From the NCBI GenBank assembly GCA_030631415.1, contig DAOVLE010000128.1, positions 1-14,815 on the forward strand: DNA of 14,815 nucleotides, in the 5' to 3' direction. This DNA is from JAAEQG01 sp023133475 (GTDB lineage: Bacteria > Planctomycetota > Phycisphaerae > UBA1845). The notes under the pieces were generated by a model that saw only the letters and a list, made by a program, of their open reading frames with translations, was not told where the DNA came from and made no database searches. Numbering within the stretch: the stretch's first letter is position 1; each line of letters opens with the position of its first letter. Below, piece after piece: positions 7,325 to 14,368 of this stretch. The position numbers and the translations under genes are program-made.

Positions 7325-7588
7325 TCAGACCGTCTTGCGAAACTTGCCCTCCCCTTCGTTGACCAGCTTCGAGAAGCCGAGCCGTTTTAGATTCTTGTCG
7401 CTCAACTGGTTCTTTGGATTGGAGTGGGTGTCTACCCGGCACATACTGACCACCCGTGCAACAGGTCGACTGCATTTCGGGCAGGAATCGAGTGGTGGAT
7501 CGTGCATGCCGTGCCGGAACTCGAACGGCTCAACGCAATACGGACAGGACTCCGCGGGGTCTTTTGCCTGGTATTCGTAGATTGGCAT
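7325..7588 (-). CDS. FmdB-family zinc ribbon protein
   Basis: An 87-residue protein beginning MPIYEY, the hallmark of the FmdB/CxxC-CxxC regulatory zinc ribbon family. Two cysteine pairs, C15-P-Y-C18 and C36-P-K-C39, should hold one zinc ion, and PPLDSCPKC is the usual second-knuckle context. The first knuckle is displaced: the family normally has a cysteine right after MPIYEY, while here the run is QAKDPAESCPYC, a variant I associate with planctomycetes. The C-terminal part (NQLSDKNLKRLGFSKLVNEGEGKFRK) is longer than in short FmdB proteins. The family was named after a gene near formamidase and has been suggested to act in regulation, but its molecular role is unsettled. The start is supported by GGAGGAG about five bases upstream. 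It is divergent from trpE and 353 bp upstream of the ABC ATPase, with repeats between, so no operon is implied. Confidence 0.88.
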   Translation of the reverse strand: MPIYEYQAKDPAESCPYCVEPFEFRHGMHDPPLDSCPKCSRPVARVVSMCRVDTHSNPKNQLSDKNLKRLGFSKLVNEGEGKFRKTV

Positions 7589-7612
7589 GGGTCTCCTCCA
7601 CCAAGAGCGTTT

Positions 7613-7639
7613 GCGCTAGGCCCGGCATTTATGCCGGGT
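7613..7639. repeat. CCCGGCATTTATGCCGGG palindromic element, copy 1
   Basis: A 27-bp sequence GCGCTAGG-CCCGGCAT-TT-ATGCCGGG-T containing a perfect 8-bp stem. It is identical to the arms at 14639-14665 and (reverse complement) 14758-14784. It sits between the divergent zinc ribbon gene and trpE, inside the untranslated leader of the zinc ribbon gene. Confidence 0.9.
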
Positions 7640-7717
7640 TGAACGGAACCTATCAAACACGCTCCGAGCGCATTATTGTATACACCATCCCGTGCCAAGT
7701 CATGGTTACGTTCATCC

Positions 7718-7746
7718 TTGACCTTTGAGAGGGCAATAAGTAGCAT
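7718..7746 (+). promoter_or_regulatory. Candidate trpE promoter, leaderless geometry
   Basis: TTGACC (7718-7723, 5/6) and TAGCAT (7741-7746, 4/6) are separated by exactly 17 bp. The predicted transcription start seven bases after the -10 box falls on the A of ATG 7753. No Shine-Dalgarno sequence stands at a usual distance from 7753 or from the next ATG at 7792. No attenuator, leader peptide or riboswitch is seen. Confidence 0.4.
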
Positions 7747-7752
7747 CCCACC

Positions 7753-9261
7753 ATGTTAAGCTATTGGCCAGCCCGATCCGATTTTGCCAAGATGGCCTCC
7801 CATGCCAACACCGTCCCGCTTTATACTCAACTGCTCAGCGACCAACTGACACCGGTGTCGGCATTCAATCAGATGGCCCGGGAGGCCGAGCATGCCTTTC
7901 TGCTTGAAAGCGTGATCGGTGGTGAGAAGGTGGCGCGGTATTCGTTCATCGCGGTGGACCCATCAGTGGTTTTCGAAGCCACCGGTAGCCAGTACAAGAT
8001 TACTCCGACAGGCGGGGTTCCACGTCAGGCTCAGGCCCACCAGCCGCTAAACGAGCTTGAGAAGCTGTTGCAAAACTACCGTGCCCATCATCTTACAGAG
8101 CTTCCACGTTTCGTCGGCGGAGCGGTGGGTTATGCTTCCTACGACGTGGCTCGTTACTACGAGAACCTACCGCACGCTCCGCCGGATGATCGCCACCTGC
8201 CGGACCTGGTCTTCGGCATTTACGACACAATGGTCATATTTGACCATGTGCAGAAGCTCATCAAGGTGGTGGCCCATGCTCATGTGGAACGCGATGGGGT
8301 GGATGGCGGCTACGAGAACGCCCGCGAGCGGATCGAGCAGGTGGTGGAAATTCTTTCCGATGCTCGAACCCTTGGTGTCACGCCGGTCTCGCCGGGTGGG
8401 GAGTCTCACCATGAGTACGTCAGCAACTTTGAGCAGTCCGATTTTGAAGCATCGGTCGAGCGGTGCAAGGAATACATCCGCGCCGGGGACATTTTTCAAG
8501 TGGTTATTTCTCAGCGGCTGGGGGTGGAGACCTCGGCGGACTCGTTCAACATTTACCGTTCTCTGCGGGCGGTGAACCCTTCGCCGTTCATGTTCTATCT
8601 CAAGAGCCCGAAGGTGGTGTTGGTGGGGGCTTCACCAGAGGTGCTGTGCCGGGTGGAGGACGGGGTTGTCACCACTCGCCCGTTGGCCGGCACTCGCCCG
8701 CGTGGCAGAACCGAGGCGGAGGACCTGGCGTTGGAGCGGGAGCTGCTGGCCGACCCCAAGGAACGGGCTGAGCATGTCATGCTCGTTGACCTGGGGCGTA
8801 ATGATGTCGGCAGGGTATCGCAGGCGGGGTCGGTGCGGGTGGACGAGTTGATGACCGTGGAGCGATACAGCCACGTGATGCACATTTGCAGCAACGTGAC
8901 TGGTATCCTGTCGCCCGGCAAAACGGCTTTTGATGCTTTGCGGGCGGTGTTGCCGGTGGGCACGGTCAGCGGTGCCCCCAAGATTCGGGCCATGGAGATC
9001 ATCGACGAACTCGAGCCCACTCGCCGGGGCCCCTATGCCGGGGCGGTTGGTTACATCGATTTCGCCGGGAACATGGACACCTGCATCGCTTTGCGCACGC
9101 TGGTCCTCACCGATCCGACCGGGCCTAGGCGCAAGGTCTACGCCCAGGTCGGTGCCGGCATCGTCGCCGACTCCGAACCGGTCAACGAGTACCGCGAAAC
9201 GCTCAGCAAAGCCCAGAGCATGCTCAAAGCCATCGAGGTAGCTGAGTCCTGGCAGCAGTGA
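7753..9261 (+). CDS. trpE: Anthranilate synthase component I
   Basis: A 502-residue chorismate-binding enzyme that, with the glutamine amidotransferase TrpG, converts chorismate and glutamine to anthranilate, pyruvate and glutamate, the first step of tryptophan synthesis. The N-terminal domain holds LLESVIGGEKVARYSF (50-65), whose LLES is the tryptophan feedback-binding element of TrpE and argues against aminodeoxychorismate synthase PabB. The catalytic domain has RPLAGTRPRG (309-318), DLGRNDVGRV (346-355), SHVMHI (373-378), PVGTVSGAPKIRAMEIIDEL (401-420), CIALRT (444-449) and QVGAGIVADSEP (465-476), with the acidic metal-binding residues in place. Length is normal. ATG 7753 fits the candidate promoter; ATG 7792 (MASHANTVPLY) is an equally homologous-looking start. 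No trpG or other trp gene is in the window, so the gene stands alone. A GGCAAGA repeat cluster starts directly after the stop codon. Confidence 0.95.
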   Translation: MLSYWPARSDFAKMASHANTVPLYTQLLSDQLTPVSAFNQMAREAEHAFLLESVIGGEKVARYSFIAVDPSVVFEATGSQYKITPTGGVPRQAQAHQPLNELEKLLQNYRAHHLTELPRFVGGAVGYASYDVARYYENLPHAPPDDRHLPDLVFGIYDTMVIFDHVQKLIKVVAHAHVERDGVDGGYENARERIEQVVEILSDARTLGVTPVSPGGESHHEYVSNFEQSDFEASVERCKEYIRAGDIFQVVISQRLGVETSADSFNIYRSLRAVNPSPFMFYLKSPKVVLVGASPEVLCRVEDGVVTTRPLAGTRPRGRTEAEDLALERELLADPKERAEHVMLVDLGRNDVGRVSQAGSVRVDELMTVERYSHVMHICSNVTGILSPGKTAFDALRAVLPVGTVSGAPKIRAMEIIDELEPTRRGPYAGAVGYIDFAGNMDTCIALRTLVLTDPTGPRRKVYAQVGAGIVADSEPVNEYRETLSKAQSMLKAIEVAESWQQ

Positions 9262-9440
9262 AGAAGGCAAGAGTGAAGAAGGCAAGAGGCAAGAGGCAAG
9301 AGGCAAGAGAGAACAGGCACGAGGGAACAGGCCATCCAAGCCCCTCGCTTGCGCTTCGGGCTCGGATCCGCAGATGCCTCGTTGCCTCTTCCCTATTGCC
9401 TCTTGCCTCTTGCCTTCTTCCCTCTTGCCTCCGCGATGCA
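9262..9440. repeat. Inverted pair of GGCAAGA heptamer arrays around a small palindrome
   Basis: Left: a lone GGCAAGA at 9266-9272, then four perfect GGCAAGA units at 9281-9308. Centre: AGCCCCTCGC...GCTTCGGGCT (9339-9362), an imperfect hairpin. Right: TTGCCTC-type units (9382-9388, 9396-9414, 9424-9430), the reverse complement of the left array. It fills the gap between the convergent trpE and dockerin-like genes and runs into the end of the latter. The arms could pair in RNA and act as a bidirectional terminator, but this is not shown. Confidence 0.88.
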
Positions 9441-10136
9441 ATTTGCAAACTTGGCGAAATCGACAAGGTCCACATCGCCATCAGCGTCGAAATCAAAACA
9501 GCCGCAATGGTTCGGGGCACCTAACGGGTAGGTGGGGGATTGCTCTGCCTGCACCGGCCCGGTCAGGCAAGCAGCCAGACCGACAAAGTCGGTTAAATCC
9601 ACTTGACCGTCCGCGTTACTATCCCCGAGGGCGGCAAGCACAATCTCGGCGGGATCGTGCAATTGGGGGACAACCGTCTCGCCGTTGGGGTATGCGGTGA
9701 GCTTGCTGACAAGAGGCGGCTCGTCCAGCCGGAAACCGACCCGGGCAAGACCATCTGATAAGGCAGAGAAAACAAACCGGGCAACAACCGCGTCCTGATC
9801 GGTGGAAGTGCCGAGAAGCACAATCATGTAAGTGATCTGCCCGTCAGAGACTTGAGGCAGGCCCATACCCATGTCCCAGGGCGACCCGGCTCCGTCTCCC
9901 GGAATGACGTCCTCCAGCGATAACAGCTCGTCGTCGAACTCGATGAGCACCTGCACCCCGTTGATCGATCGGAGCAAACAGCGAAGCACCAGCCGAACCG
10001 TTACGCTGTCGCCGGCACGGAGACAACACGAACCTTGATTTGCCTCCAGCGTAAGGTCATTCCCCGCCCGGCAGAACGAAGACCCGACAAAACAGGCCAC
10101 GCCACCCAGCACCAACCACCGGAACCCCGTGAACAA
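9393..10136 (-). CDS. Secreted cohesin-like / dockerin-like protein
   Basis: A 247-residue exported protein. Residues 1-24 form a signal peptide. Residues 27-168 resemble a cohesin-like beta-sandwich (AGDSVTVRLVLR..INGVQVLIEFDDELLSLEDVIPGD), the kind often paired with dockerins in planctomycete surface proteins. Residues 171-236 form a two-loop dockerin-like calcium module: D172-x-N174-x-D176-G-Q-V-D180-LTDF with CLTGP, and D215-x-D217-x-D219-G-D-V-D223-LVDF. In this family such modules mediate calcium-dependent contacts; the partner here is unknown. The start is TTG at 10136, chosen for GGGAGG five bases upstream and the signal peptide. It follows the PEP-CTERM gene by 61 bp and is likely co-transcribed from the promoter at 10897-10925. 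The last ten codons (RGKKARGKRQ) and the stop codon are read from a GGCAAGA repeat array. Confidence 0.8.
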   Translation of the reverse strand: MFTGFRWLVLGGVACFVGSSFCRAGNDLTLEANQGSCCLRAGDSVTVRLVLRCLLRSINGVQVLIEFDDELLSLEDVIPGDGAGSPWDMGMGLPQVSDGQITYMIVLLGTSTDQDAVVARFVFSALSDGLARVGFRLDEPPLVSKLTAYPNGETVVPQLHDPAEIVLAALGDSNADGQVDLTDFVGLAACLTGPVQAEQSPTYPLGAPNHCGCFDFDADGDVDLVDFAKFANCIAEARGKKARGKRQ

Positions 10137-10197
10137 ATCAGCCTCCCTGCTTCCACACCCGCCTGTACATAGGTGCTACCCAAGCTGCGCATCCTTG

Positions 10198-10821
10198 TCA
10201 GCCCATCAGTGGCCACCGCCGTAACCAGAGCAACCCACCACCCAGGAGCAGCAAAACGATGGAAGGCTCGGGGACGATAGTGATCAGAGCGTTGTCAGCC
10301 ATATCCCCGGTTACGTCCCCGCCGCCAGGTGGGCGAACGACTGTTTGGGAGTGGTCGCCGATGGCGGCAATGGTGAGCACCTCGGTCGGCTCCTCAGCGA
10401 GGGTCTCCATCAAAGTGAGAAACTGAAACGTTGTGACCAATAGCCCCTCGGGGGTGGCCCATGCCTCGTTTCCGAAGCCGAACTGGGCCAAGGCAGTGTA
10501 CTTCGCGTCGCCGTCCTCCCAGGTGTCGTTTACTCCGTCCCCGCTCGAGTCGTTCGGGAACGTGGACCACCACCAACTGTAAGGGCCGTTGTCGTCAACG
10601 TCGAGCAACTGGAGATAGTCCGAGTCCCAACCGGGGAGAACGTCTATCGACGCTATTGGCTGGTTCGCCTCGGGATCGTCCGAGACCGCGTACAGACCAA
10701 TCTCCGCTATTTCCCCCAGCACAACCGTTTGCTCGACAGGGCGCCATTGAAGGTCGACGTTTGCGTGGGCCAATCCCCCCAGCAACGCGACTCCCAGGGC
10801 CGTAGTAGCAATTCCTCGCAT
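10198..10821 (-). CDS. PEP-CTERM exported surface protein
   Basis: A 207-residue protein with an N-terminal signal peptide (MRGIATTALGVALLGGLAHA) and a classical C-terminal sorting signal: VPEP at 183-186, a hydrophobic helix IVLLLLGGGLLWL and a basic RRW end. In known PEP-CTERM systems an exosortase (EpsH/XrtA family) recognises and cleaves this tail at the inner membrane and the protein goes to the envelope or exopolysaccharide; no exosortase gene is in the window. The mature part has no domain I recognise; it is acidic, with a DSSGDGVNDTWEDGD segment that could bind calcium. The frame extends upstream to 11004, but ATG 10821 is chosen because AGGAGGAAG stands about ten bases before it and the signal peptide starts there. 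It is the first gene of a probable two-gene unit with the dockerin-like gene. Confidence 0.85.
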   Translation of the reverse strand: MRGIATTALGVALLGGLAHANVDLQWRPVEQTVVLGEIAEIGLYAVSDDPEANQPIASIDVLPGWDSDYLQLLDVDDNGPYSWWWSTFPNDSSGDGVNDTWEDGDAKYTALAQFGFGNEAWATPEGLLVTTFQFLTLMETLAEEPTEVLTIAAIGDHSQTVVRPPGGGDVTGDMADNALITIVPEPSIVLLLLGGGLLWLRRWPLMG

Positions 10822-10896
10822 ATTCGCACTTCCTCCTTCCCTCTCACCACCATCCGCTATGGGCACACCACCACCACGGCGTGTTTCCCAAAAAGC

Positions 10897-10925
10897 AGTA
10901 TACCAAAACACACGGAGCTTGTTAA
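10897..10925 (-). promoter_or_regulatory. Sigma70-type promoter for the PEP-CTERM/dockerin-like pair
   Basis: Read on the minus strand: TTAACA (10920-10925, 5/6) - 17 bp - TATACT (10897-10902, 5/6). Transcription would start near 10890, leaving a leader of about 69 nt before ATG 10821. This is the best-matching promoter in the window. Confidence 0.65.
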
Positions 10926-10983
10926 TACCCCAACGGCAAAAAGGTGACAGGCAGGACACCGGCGAACGCCCGATAATGAATAT

Positions 10984-11178
10984 ATGGAAAAACGGTATCA
11001 TCAACTCTCACGGGGAGAACTGCTGATTATCATCCGGCGTTTCAAGCAGAGGATTGCGGAGCATGACGAACCGCCAAACATCCCCGCGCGGTTTCACCGA
11101 TGGTCTTTCCCCATTCTCAATTCACCACGCTATTCCAGATTATTCACGAACGCAGAGGATTGCCTGGAAAAAGGTTAA
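10984..11178 (+). CDS. Small open frame, unknown, possibly decayed
   Basis: A 64-codon frame. Its first 30 or so residues (MEKRYHQLSRGELLIIIRRF...) look like a genuine amphipathic helical protein start. The second half reads through low-complexity DNA with heptamer-like CCATTCTCAATT (11110-11121). No Shine-Dalgarno sequence precedes the ATG. It may be the remnant of a gene overrun by repeats, or chance. I do not recognise it. Together with the array at 11210-11265 this is all that lies in the divergent gap 10926-11296. Confidence 0.2.
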   Translation: MEKRYHQLSRGELLIIIRRFKQRIAEHDEPPNIPARFHRWSFPILNSPRYSRLFTNAEDCLEKG

Positions 11179-11209
11179 GCTATTGTAATGAGAATGTTCG
11201 TCGCGTGAC

Positions 11210-11265
11210 ATTTTCAATTTTCCATTCTCAATTTTCCATTTTCAATTTTCCATTTTCAATTTTCA
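11210..11265. repeat. Heptamer tandem array, ATTTTCM x8
   Basis: Eight units in perfect 7-bp register: ATTTTCA, ATTTTCC, ATTCTCA, ATTTTCC, ATTTTCA, ATTTTCC, ATTTTCA, ATTTTCA. It is the longest heptamer array here and shows the same A/C alternation as 1108-1139. It lies about 30 bases upstream of the metallopeptidase promoter element, an AT-rich block in otherwise GC-rich DNA. Confidence 0.95.
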
Positions 11266-11296
11266 ATTCATCCGACAACACATTATGGTCCCTACC

Positions 11297-11305
11297 TGCT
11301 ATAAT
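11297..11305 (+). promoter_or_regulatory. Extended -10 promoter of the metallopeptidase gene
   Basis: TGC-TATAAT is a perfect extended -10 element (TG at 11297-11298, TATAAT at 11300-11305). No good -35 lies at 16-18 bp, which extended -10 promoters tolerate. Transcription from about 11312 gives a leader of about 113 nt before ATG 11425. Confidence 0.6.
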
Positions 11306-11424
11306 GCGGTTGAGTGCGACTGGTCCGCTCGGTCTGGAGGGGTGATTCCGATTTCCCGCCTCGCAACACGGGCAGACTATTGGTGAGTGGTTCAAAACCA
11401 GGTTGTGTTGTATAAGGAGCAAGC

Positions 11425-14172
11425 ATGTTCAAACTCACAGTTTTCTTAACTCTTTCGATTTTTCTTTTTGTCGGAGCAGGCGAGATGATGGGGAACCCGC
11501 CCCCCGAGGCGACGTTGTCAGCCTTGCAGCAATTGCAGGCCCAATTCCCGAACGTGCAGCCTTATGTGCAGGGGCAACGTGTCACCCGCTTGTACGGCAA
11601 ACCCTTCGGATACGGCACCTGCCCGGAAGATACCGCCGAGCGATTCCGCAGCAACCACGCGGAACTGTTTGGGGTCCAGCCGGGCGAGTTGATCCCCGGC
11701 AGCCCCCTACGCGGTGGAAGAGCCGTTCAACCGCTCATGTATGATTGCGAGACCGGCGAATATAAGTTTATGCTCTTTTACTATTCCCAGCACAAAGACC
11801 AGGTGCCGGTCTATGCGTCCGAGCTGCGTCTGCTGGTGCTCAACAAGCCCGGCTACCCTTTGGTGCAGGCGGCTTCGACCCTGCGCGATTTGGGCAAGTT
11901 CTCCGTCACGGGCACCACTTGGGCTCAGCGCTTCGACCCTGCGGAAAAAGCCCACACCGGCATGAGCACCTTTAGCAAACTCGAAGCGGTGATCTGGGCG
12001 GGCACGGCGGGCTTGCCGGCTGACCCGGTTTCGGCGGTGACGTTCATCGGCGAGAAAGGCCGCCCTGATCTGGGGCCTTACGAGAAGTGGCGGTTCGTCT
12101 GCGACGCCCGGACCGGCGAAATCCTCCATCGGGAGAGCCTCATCATTTTTGAGGACGTCACCGGAAACGTCAGCGGCATGGTTACCGAAGGCCCCAAGTC
12201 CGAGCAGTGTGCCGATGAAGTAGTCACCGCCCTGCCCTATGCCTATGTCAACATCACCGGCGGCAACAGCACTTATGCCGACGAAAATGGGAACTTCACC
12301 ATCGCCAACGACGGCGTCACCGAAGTCACGGTCGAGTCTCCGCTCCGCGGCCTATACTTCCGAGTGTACAACCAGGCCGGCAGCGATGAGTTGCTTACCA
12401 CCTCGGTGACCCCGCCGGCTGCCGCCGACTTCCTGCACAACTCCCCCAACAACAGCGAGCACGTCCGTGCCCAGGTCAACGGGTACGCCAATGCCAACGA
12501 GGTCCGCGACTTCGCACTGTGCTACAACCCAAACTATCCGGTGATCCATAGCCAGACGAATTTCACCATTCGGGTCAACCGCACCGACAGCTACTGTCCC
12601 GGAAACGCCTGGTATGACGGCTCTTCGCTGAACTTCTGCGCGTCCGGCACCAGCGCCGTCGGCGATCACCCCAATACATCCTTTGCCAGCGTGGGCCATC
12701 ACGAATATGGGCACCATCTGATCCAATGTAGTGGTAGCGGGCAGGGTCAATACGGCGAAGGGATGGCTGACTCCGTCGCCATGCTGATTGCCGACGATCC
12801 GGGGCTGGGGTACGGCTTCTTCTGGGACCAGTGCAATACGCCGCTCCGCAACGCGGACAACACCTATCAATATCCCTGCACCGGCGACATTCACGATTGT
12901 GGCCAATTGCTCTCCGGCTCTATTTGGAGCACACGCAACGAATTGGCGGTCACCTATCCCGAAGACTACCTCGACATTATCTCGAATCTGACCATCAACA
13001 GCATCCTGCTGCACAGCGGAGAGGAGATCACGCCACAAATCACCATCGACTTCCTTACCCTGGACGACACTGATGGTGACATCTACAACGGCACTCCGCA
13101 CGCGGTGGAGATTTGTGCCGGTTTTGGCGACCACAACATGGATTGCCCCGAGATCACCTTTGACCCGATCGGATTCGAGTACCCCGACGGGCGCCCGGAG
13201 ATGGCCACTCCGGGCGTGGCGACGACTTTCCGCGTGCATGTGATTGCGGTTTCCGGAACACCCGTGTCGGGCACCGGGCAATTGCACTACTGCCTGGACC
13301 AGGGCTCGTGGGTAACACAGGGCATGACCGAGACAGCCCCCAATGAGTATGAAGCCGTCCTGCCCGCAGCCTACTGCGGCAGCGGATTTGAGTGGTACGT
13401 CAGTGCGGAGGCGGTCGCCCACGGGATCGTCACCCACCCACGTAGTGCCCCAGCTAGTGTCTTCTTTGTGCCGGTGGCTACGGGGACGGTGGTGATGATG
13501 GACGATAACTTCGACGGTGACCAGGGCTGGGTGGTGCACGCCGGTGCCGACATCGGGAATTGGGAGCGTGCCGATCCGGAACTCGCTCAGTATTTCGACT
13601 GGTCCACGTACACCTATGTGACCACTCAGCCGGAGGACGACCACTCCGCCTCGGGCACCAGGTGCTTTGTGACCAAAGGCCAGGCGGGCTCCAGTGCGGG
13701 TGACTACGACCTGGACGGAGGGCCTACCCACCTCACCTCGCCGACCTTTGAGTTGGCCGGCAGCGACGCGACTATCAGCTACTGGCGTTGGTATCACATC
13801 AGCACGGAATTTGACGACGCATTGGTGGTATCCGTCTCGAATGACGACGGGGCGAGCTGGGTCACTGCCGAGACCGTCTCCAATTGTCAGGAGTGGACAT
13901 ACGTCGAATGGGACGTCAGCGACTTTGTCACCCCGACCGACCAGGTCAAGGTCCGCTTCACTGCGGATGACAGCCCGAACAACTCACTGGTCGAGGCGTT
14001 GATCGACGATTTCAAGGTCATCGCCCTGGAGTGCAACGAGTATGTCGAGTTCGTCGGATGCCTGACCGGGCCGGAGGGTGGACTGGTCGATCCGGCGTGT
14101 GCCAAATTCGACCATGAACCGGACAATGACGTGGACCTGGCGGACTTCGCCGCCTTCCAGGCGGGTGTTTAG
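11425..14172 (+). CDS. Secreted M36 fungalysin-like zinc metallopeptidase, multidomain
   Basis: A 915-residue exported protease. Residues 1-23 form a signal peptide. Residues about 35-240 resemble an FTP/PepSY-type propeptide (ERFRSNHAELFGV, DQVPVYASELRLLV). Residues about 247-315 look like a carboxypeptidase-regulatory-like beta domain. The catalytic part has the zinc motif H426-E427-Y-G-H430 and, 15 residues on, GEGMAD with E445 as probable third ligand, as in gluzincins of family M36. After it come an Ig-like segment (about 585-683), a jelly-roll/MAM-like domain (about 690-868) and a C-terminal dockerin-like remnant (870-915). That remnant keeps VEFVGCLTGP and one loop, D896...D900-N-D902-V-D904-LADF, in which the usual glycine is asparagine. 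It probably degrades extracellular protein. AAGGAG seven bases before ATG 11425 fixes the start. The last codon and stop lie in a dispersed repeat (14167-14194). Confidence 0.9.
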   Translation: MFKLTVFLTLSIFLFVGAGEMMGNPPPEATLSALQQLQAQFPNVQPYVQGQRVTRLYGKPFGYGTCPEDTAERFRSNHAELFGVQPGELIPGSPLRGGRAVQPLMYDCETGEYKFMLFYYSQHKDQVPVYASELRLLVLNKPGYPLVQAASTLRDLGKFSVTGTTWAQRFDPAEKAHTGMSTFSKLEAVIWAGTAGLPADPVSAVTFIGEKGRPDLGPYEKWRFVCDARTGEILHRESLIIFEDVTGNVSGMVTEGPKSEQCADEVVTALPYAYVNITGGNSTYADENGNFTIANDGVTEVTVESPLRGLYFRVYNQAGSDELLTTSVTPPAAADFLHNSPNNSEHVRAQVNGYANANEVRDFALCYNPNYPVIHSQTNFTIRVNRTDSYCPGNAWYDGSSLNFCASGTSAVGDHPNTSFASVGHHEYGHHLIQCSGSGQGQYGEGMADSVAMLIADDPGLGYGFFWDQCNTPLRNADNTYQYPCTGDIHDCGQLLSGSIWSTRNELAVTYPEDYLDIISNLTINSILLHSGEEITPQITIDFLTLDDTDGDIYNGTPHAVEICAGFGDHNMDCPEITFDPIGFEYPDGRPEMATPGVATTFRVHVIAVSGTPVSGTGQLHYCLDQGSWVTQGMTETAPNEYEAVLPAAYCGSGFEWYVSAEAVAHGIVTHPRSAPASVFFVPVATGTVVMMDDNFDGDQGWVVHAGADIGNWERADPELAQYFDWSTYTYVTTQPEDDHSASGTRCFVTKGQAGSSAGDYDLDGGPTHLTSPTFELAGSDATISYWRWYHISTEFDDALVVSVSNDDGASWVTAETVSNCQEWTYVEWDVSDFVTPTDQVKVRFTADDSPNNSLVEALIDDFKVIALECNEYVEFVGCLTGPEGGLVDPACAKFDHEPDNDVDLADFAAFQAGV

Positions 14173-14194
14173 CGGCGACCCGAAGGGGAGCGTG
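14167..14194. repeat. Dispersed 28-bp GTTTAGCGGCGACCCGAAGG element
   Basis: Identical over 28 bp to 7195-7222 and one mismatch from 3023-3050. Here it stands alone, without the rest of the composite cassette, and its TAG (14170-14172) is the stop codon of the metallopeptidase gene. Confidence 0.92.
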
Positions 14195-14201
14195 AAAAGT
14201 C

Positions 14202-14244
14202 GTAGGGTGGGTGGAACCTCGCGGAGCGAGGTGGAACCCACCAA
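14202..14244. repeat. GGTGGGTTCCACC palindrome, orientation B
   Basis: GTAGGGTGGGTGGAACCTCGC, a GGA loop, then GCGAGGTGGAACCCACCAAC. Its core is the exact reverse complement of the core of 3234-3274. It lies between the convergent metallopeptidase and lipoprotein genes. Confidence 0.85.
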
Positions 14245-14253
14245 CCAGCGACG

Positions 14254-14309
14254 AGTCCAAGGTCCCGTTGGTTTCTGACTTTGGACTTTGGACAAGGGAC
14301 TTTGGACTT
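14254..14309. repeat. Heptamer array GACTTTG with an inverted outlier
   Basis: GACTTTG, GACTTTG, GACAAGG, GACTTTG, GACTT in 7-bp register at 14277-14309. AGTCCAAGGTCCC at 14254-14266 is the reverse complement of 14296-14308 with one mismatch, so the two could pair as a hairpin. Confidence 0.85.
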
Positions 14310-14319
14310 ATTCGCCGGT

Positions 14320-14357
14320 ACGGTGGGTTGCGCTTCGCTCCGCGAAGCTCCACCCTA
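14320..14357. repeat. GGTGGG palindrome, diverged variant
   Basis: ACGGTGGGTTGCGCTTCGC, a TCC loop, then GCGAAGCTCCACCCTAC. It shares the outer GGTGGG/CCACCC and the central CGCTCCGCG layout with 3234-3274, but the arms carry CTTCGC/GCGAAG instead of CCTCGC/GCGAGG. With the elements at 14167, 14202 and 14254 it fills the whole convergent gap 14173-14368. Confidence 0.75.
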
Positions 14358-14368
14358 CACCTTTTCTG

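Noticed and set aside
8632..9441. A 269-codon minus-strand frame overlapping trpE and the repeat cluster
   Set aside because: Its end is translated GGCAAGA repeats and the rest is antisense to conserved TrpE catalytic motifs.
11210..11265. Possible CRISPR-like array
   Set aside because: The 7-bp units are contiguous with no spacers and there are no cas genes in the window.
12352..13797. A 481-codon open frame on the minus strand opposite the metallopeptidase
   Set aside because: The plus-strand frame carries the zinc motifs, signal peptide and ribosome binding site; the opposite frame is Val/Gly/Arg-rich and featureless, as expected from GC-rich codon bias.
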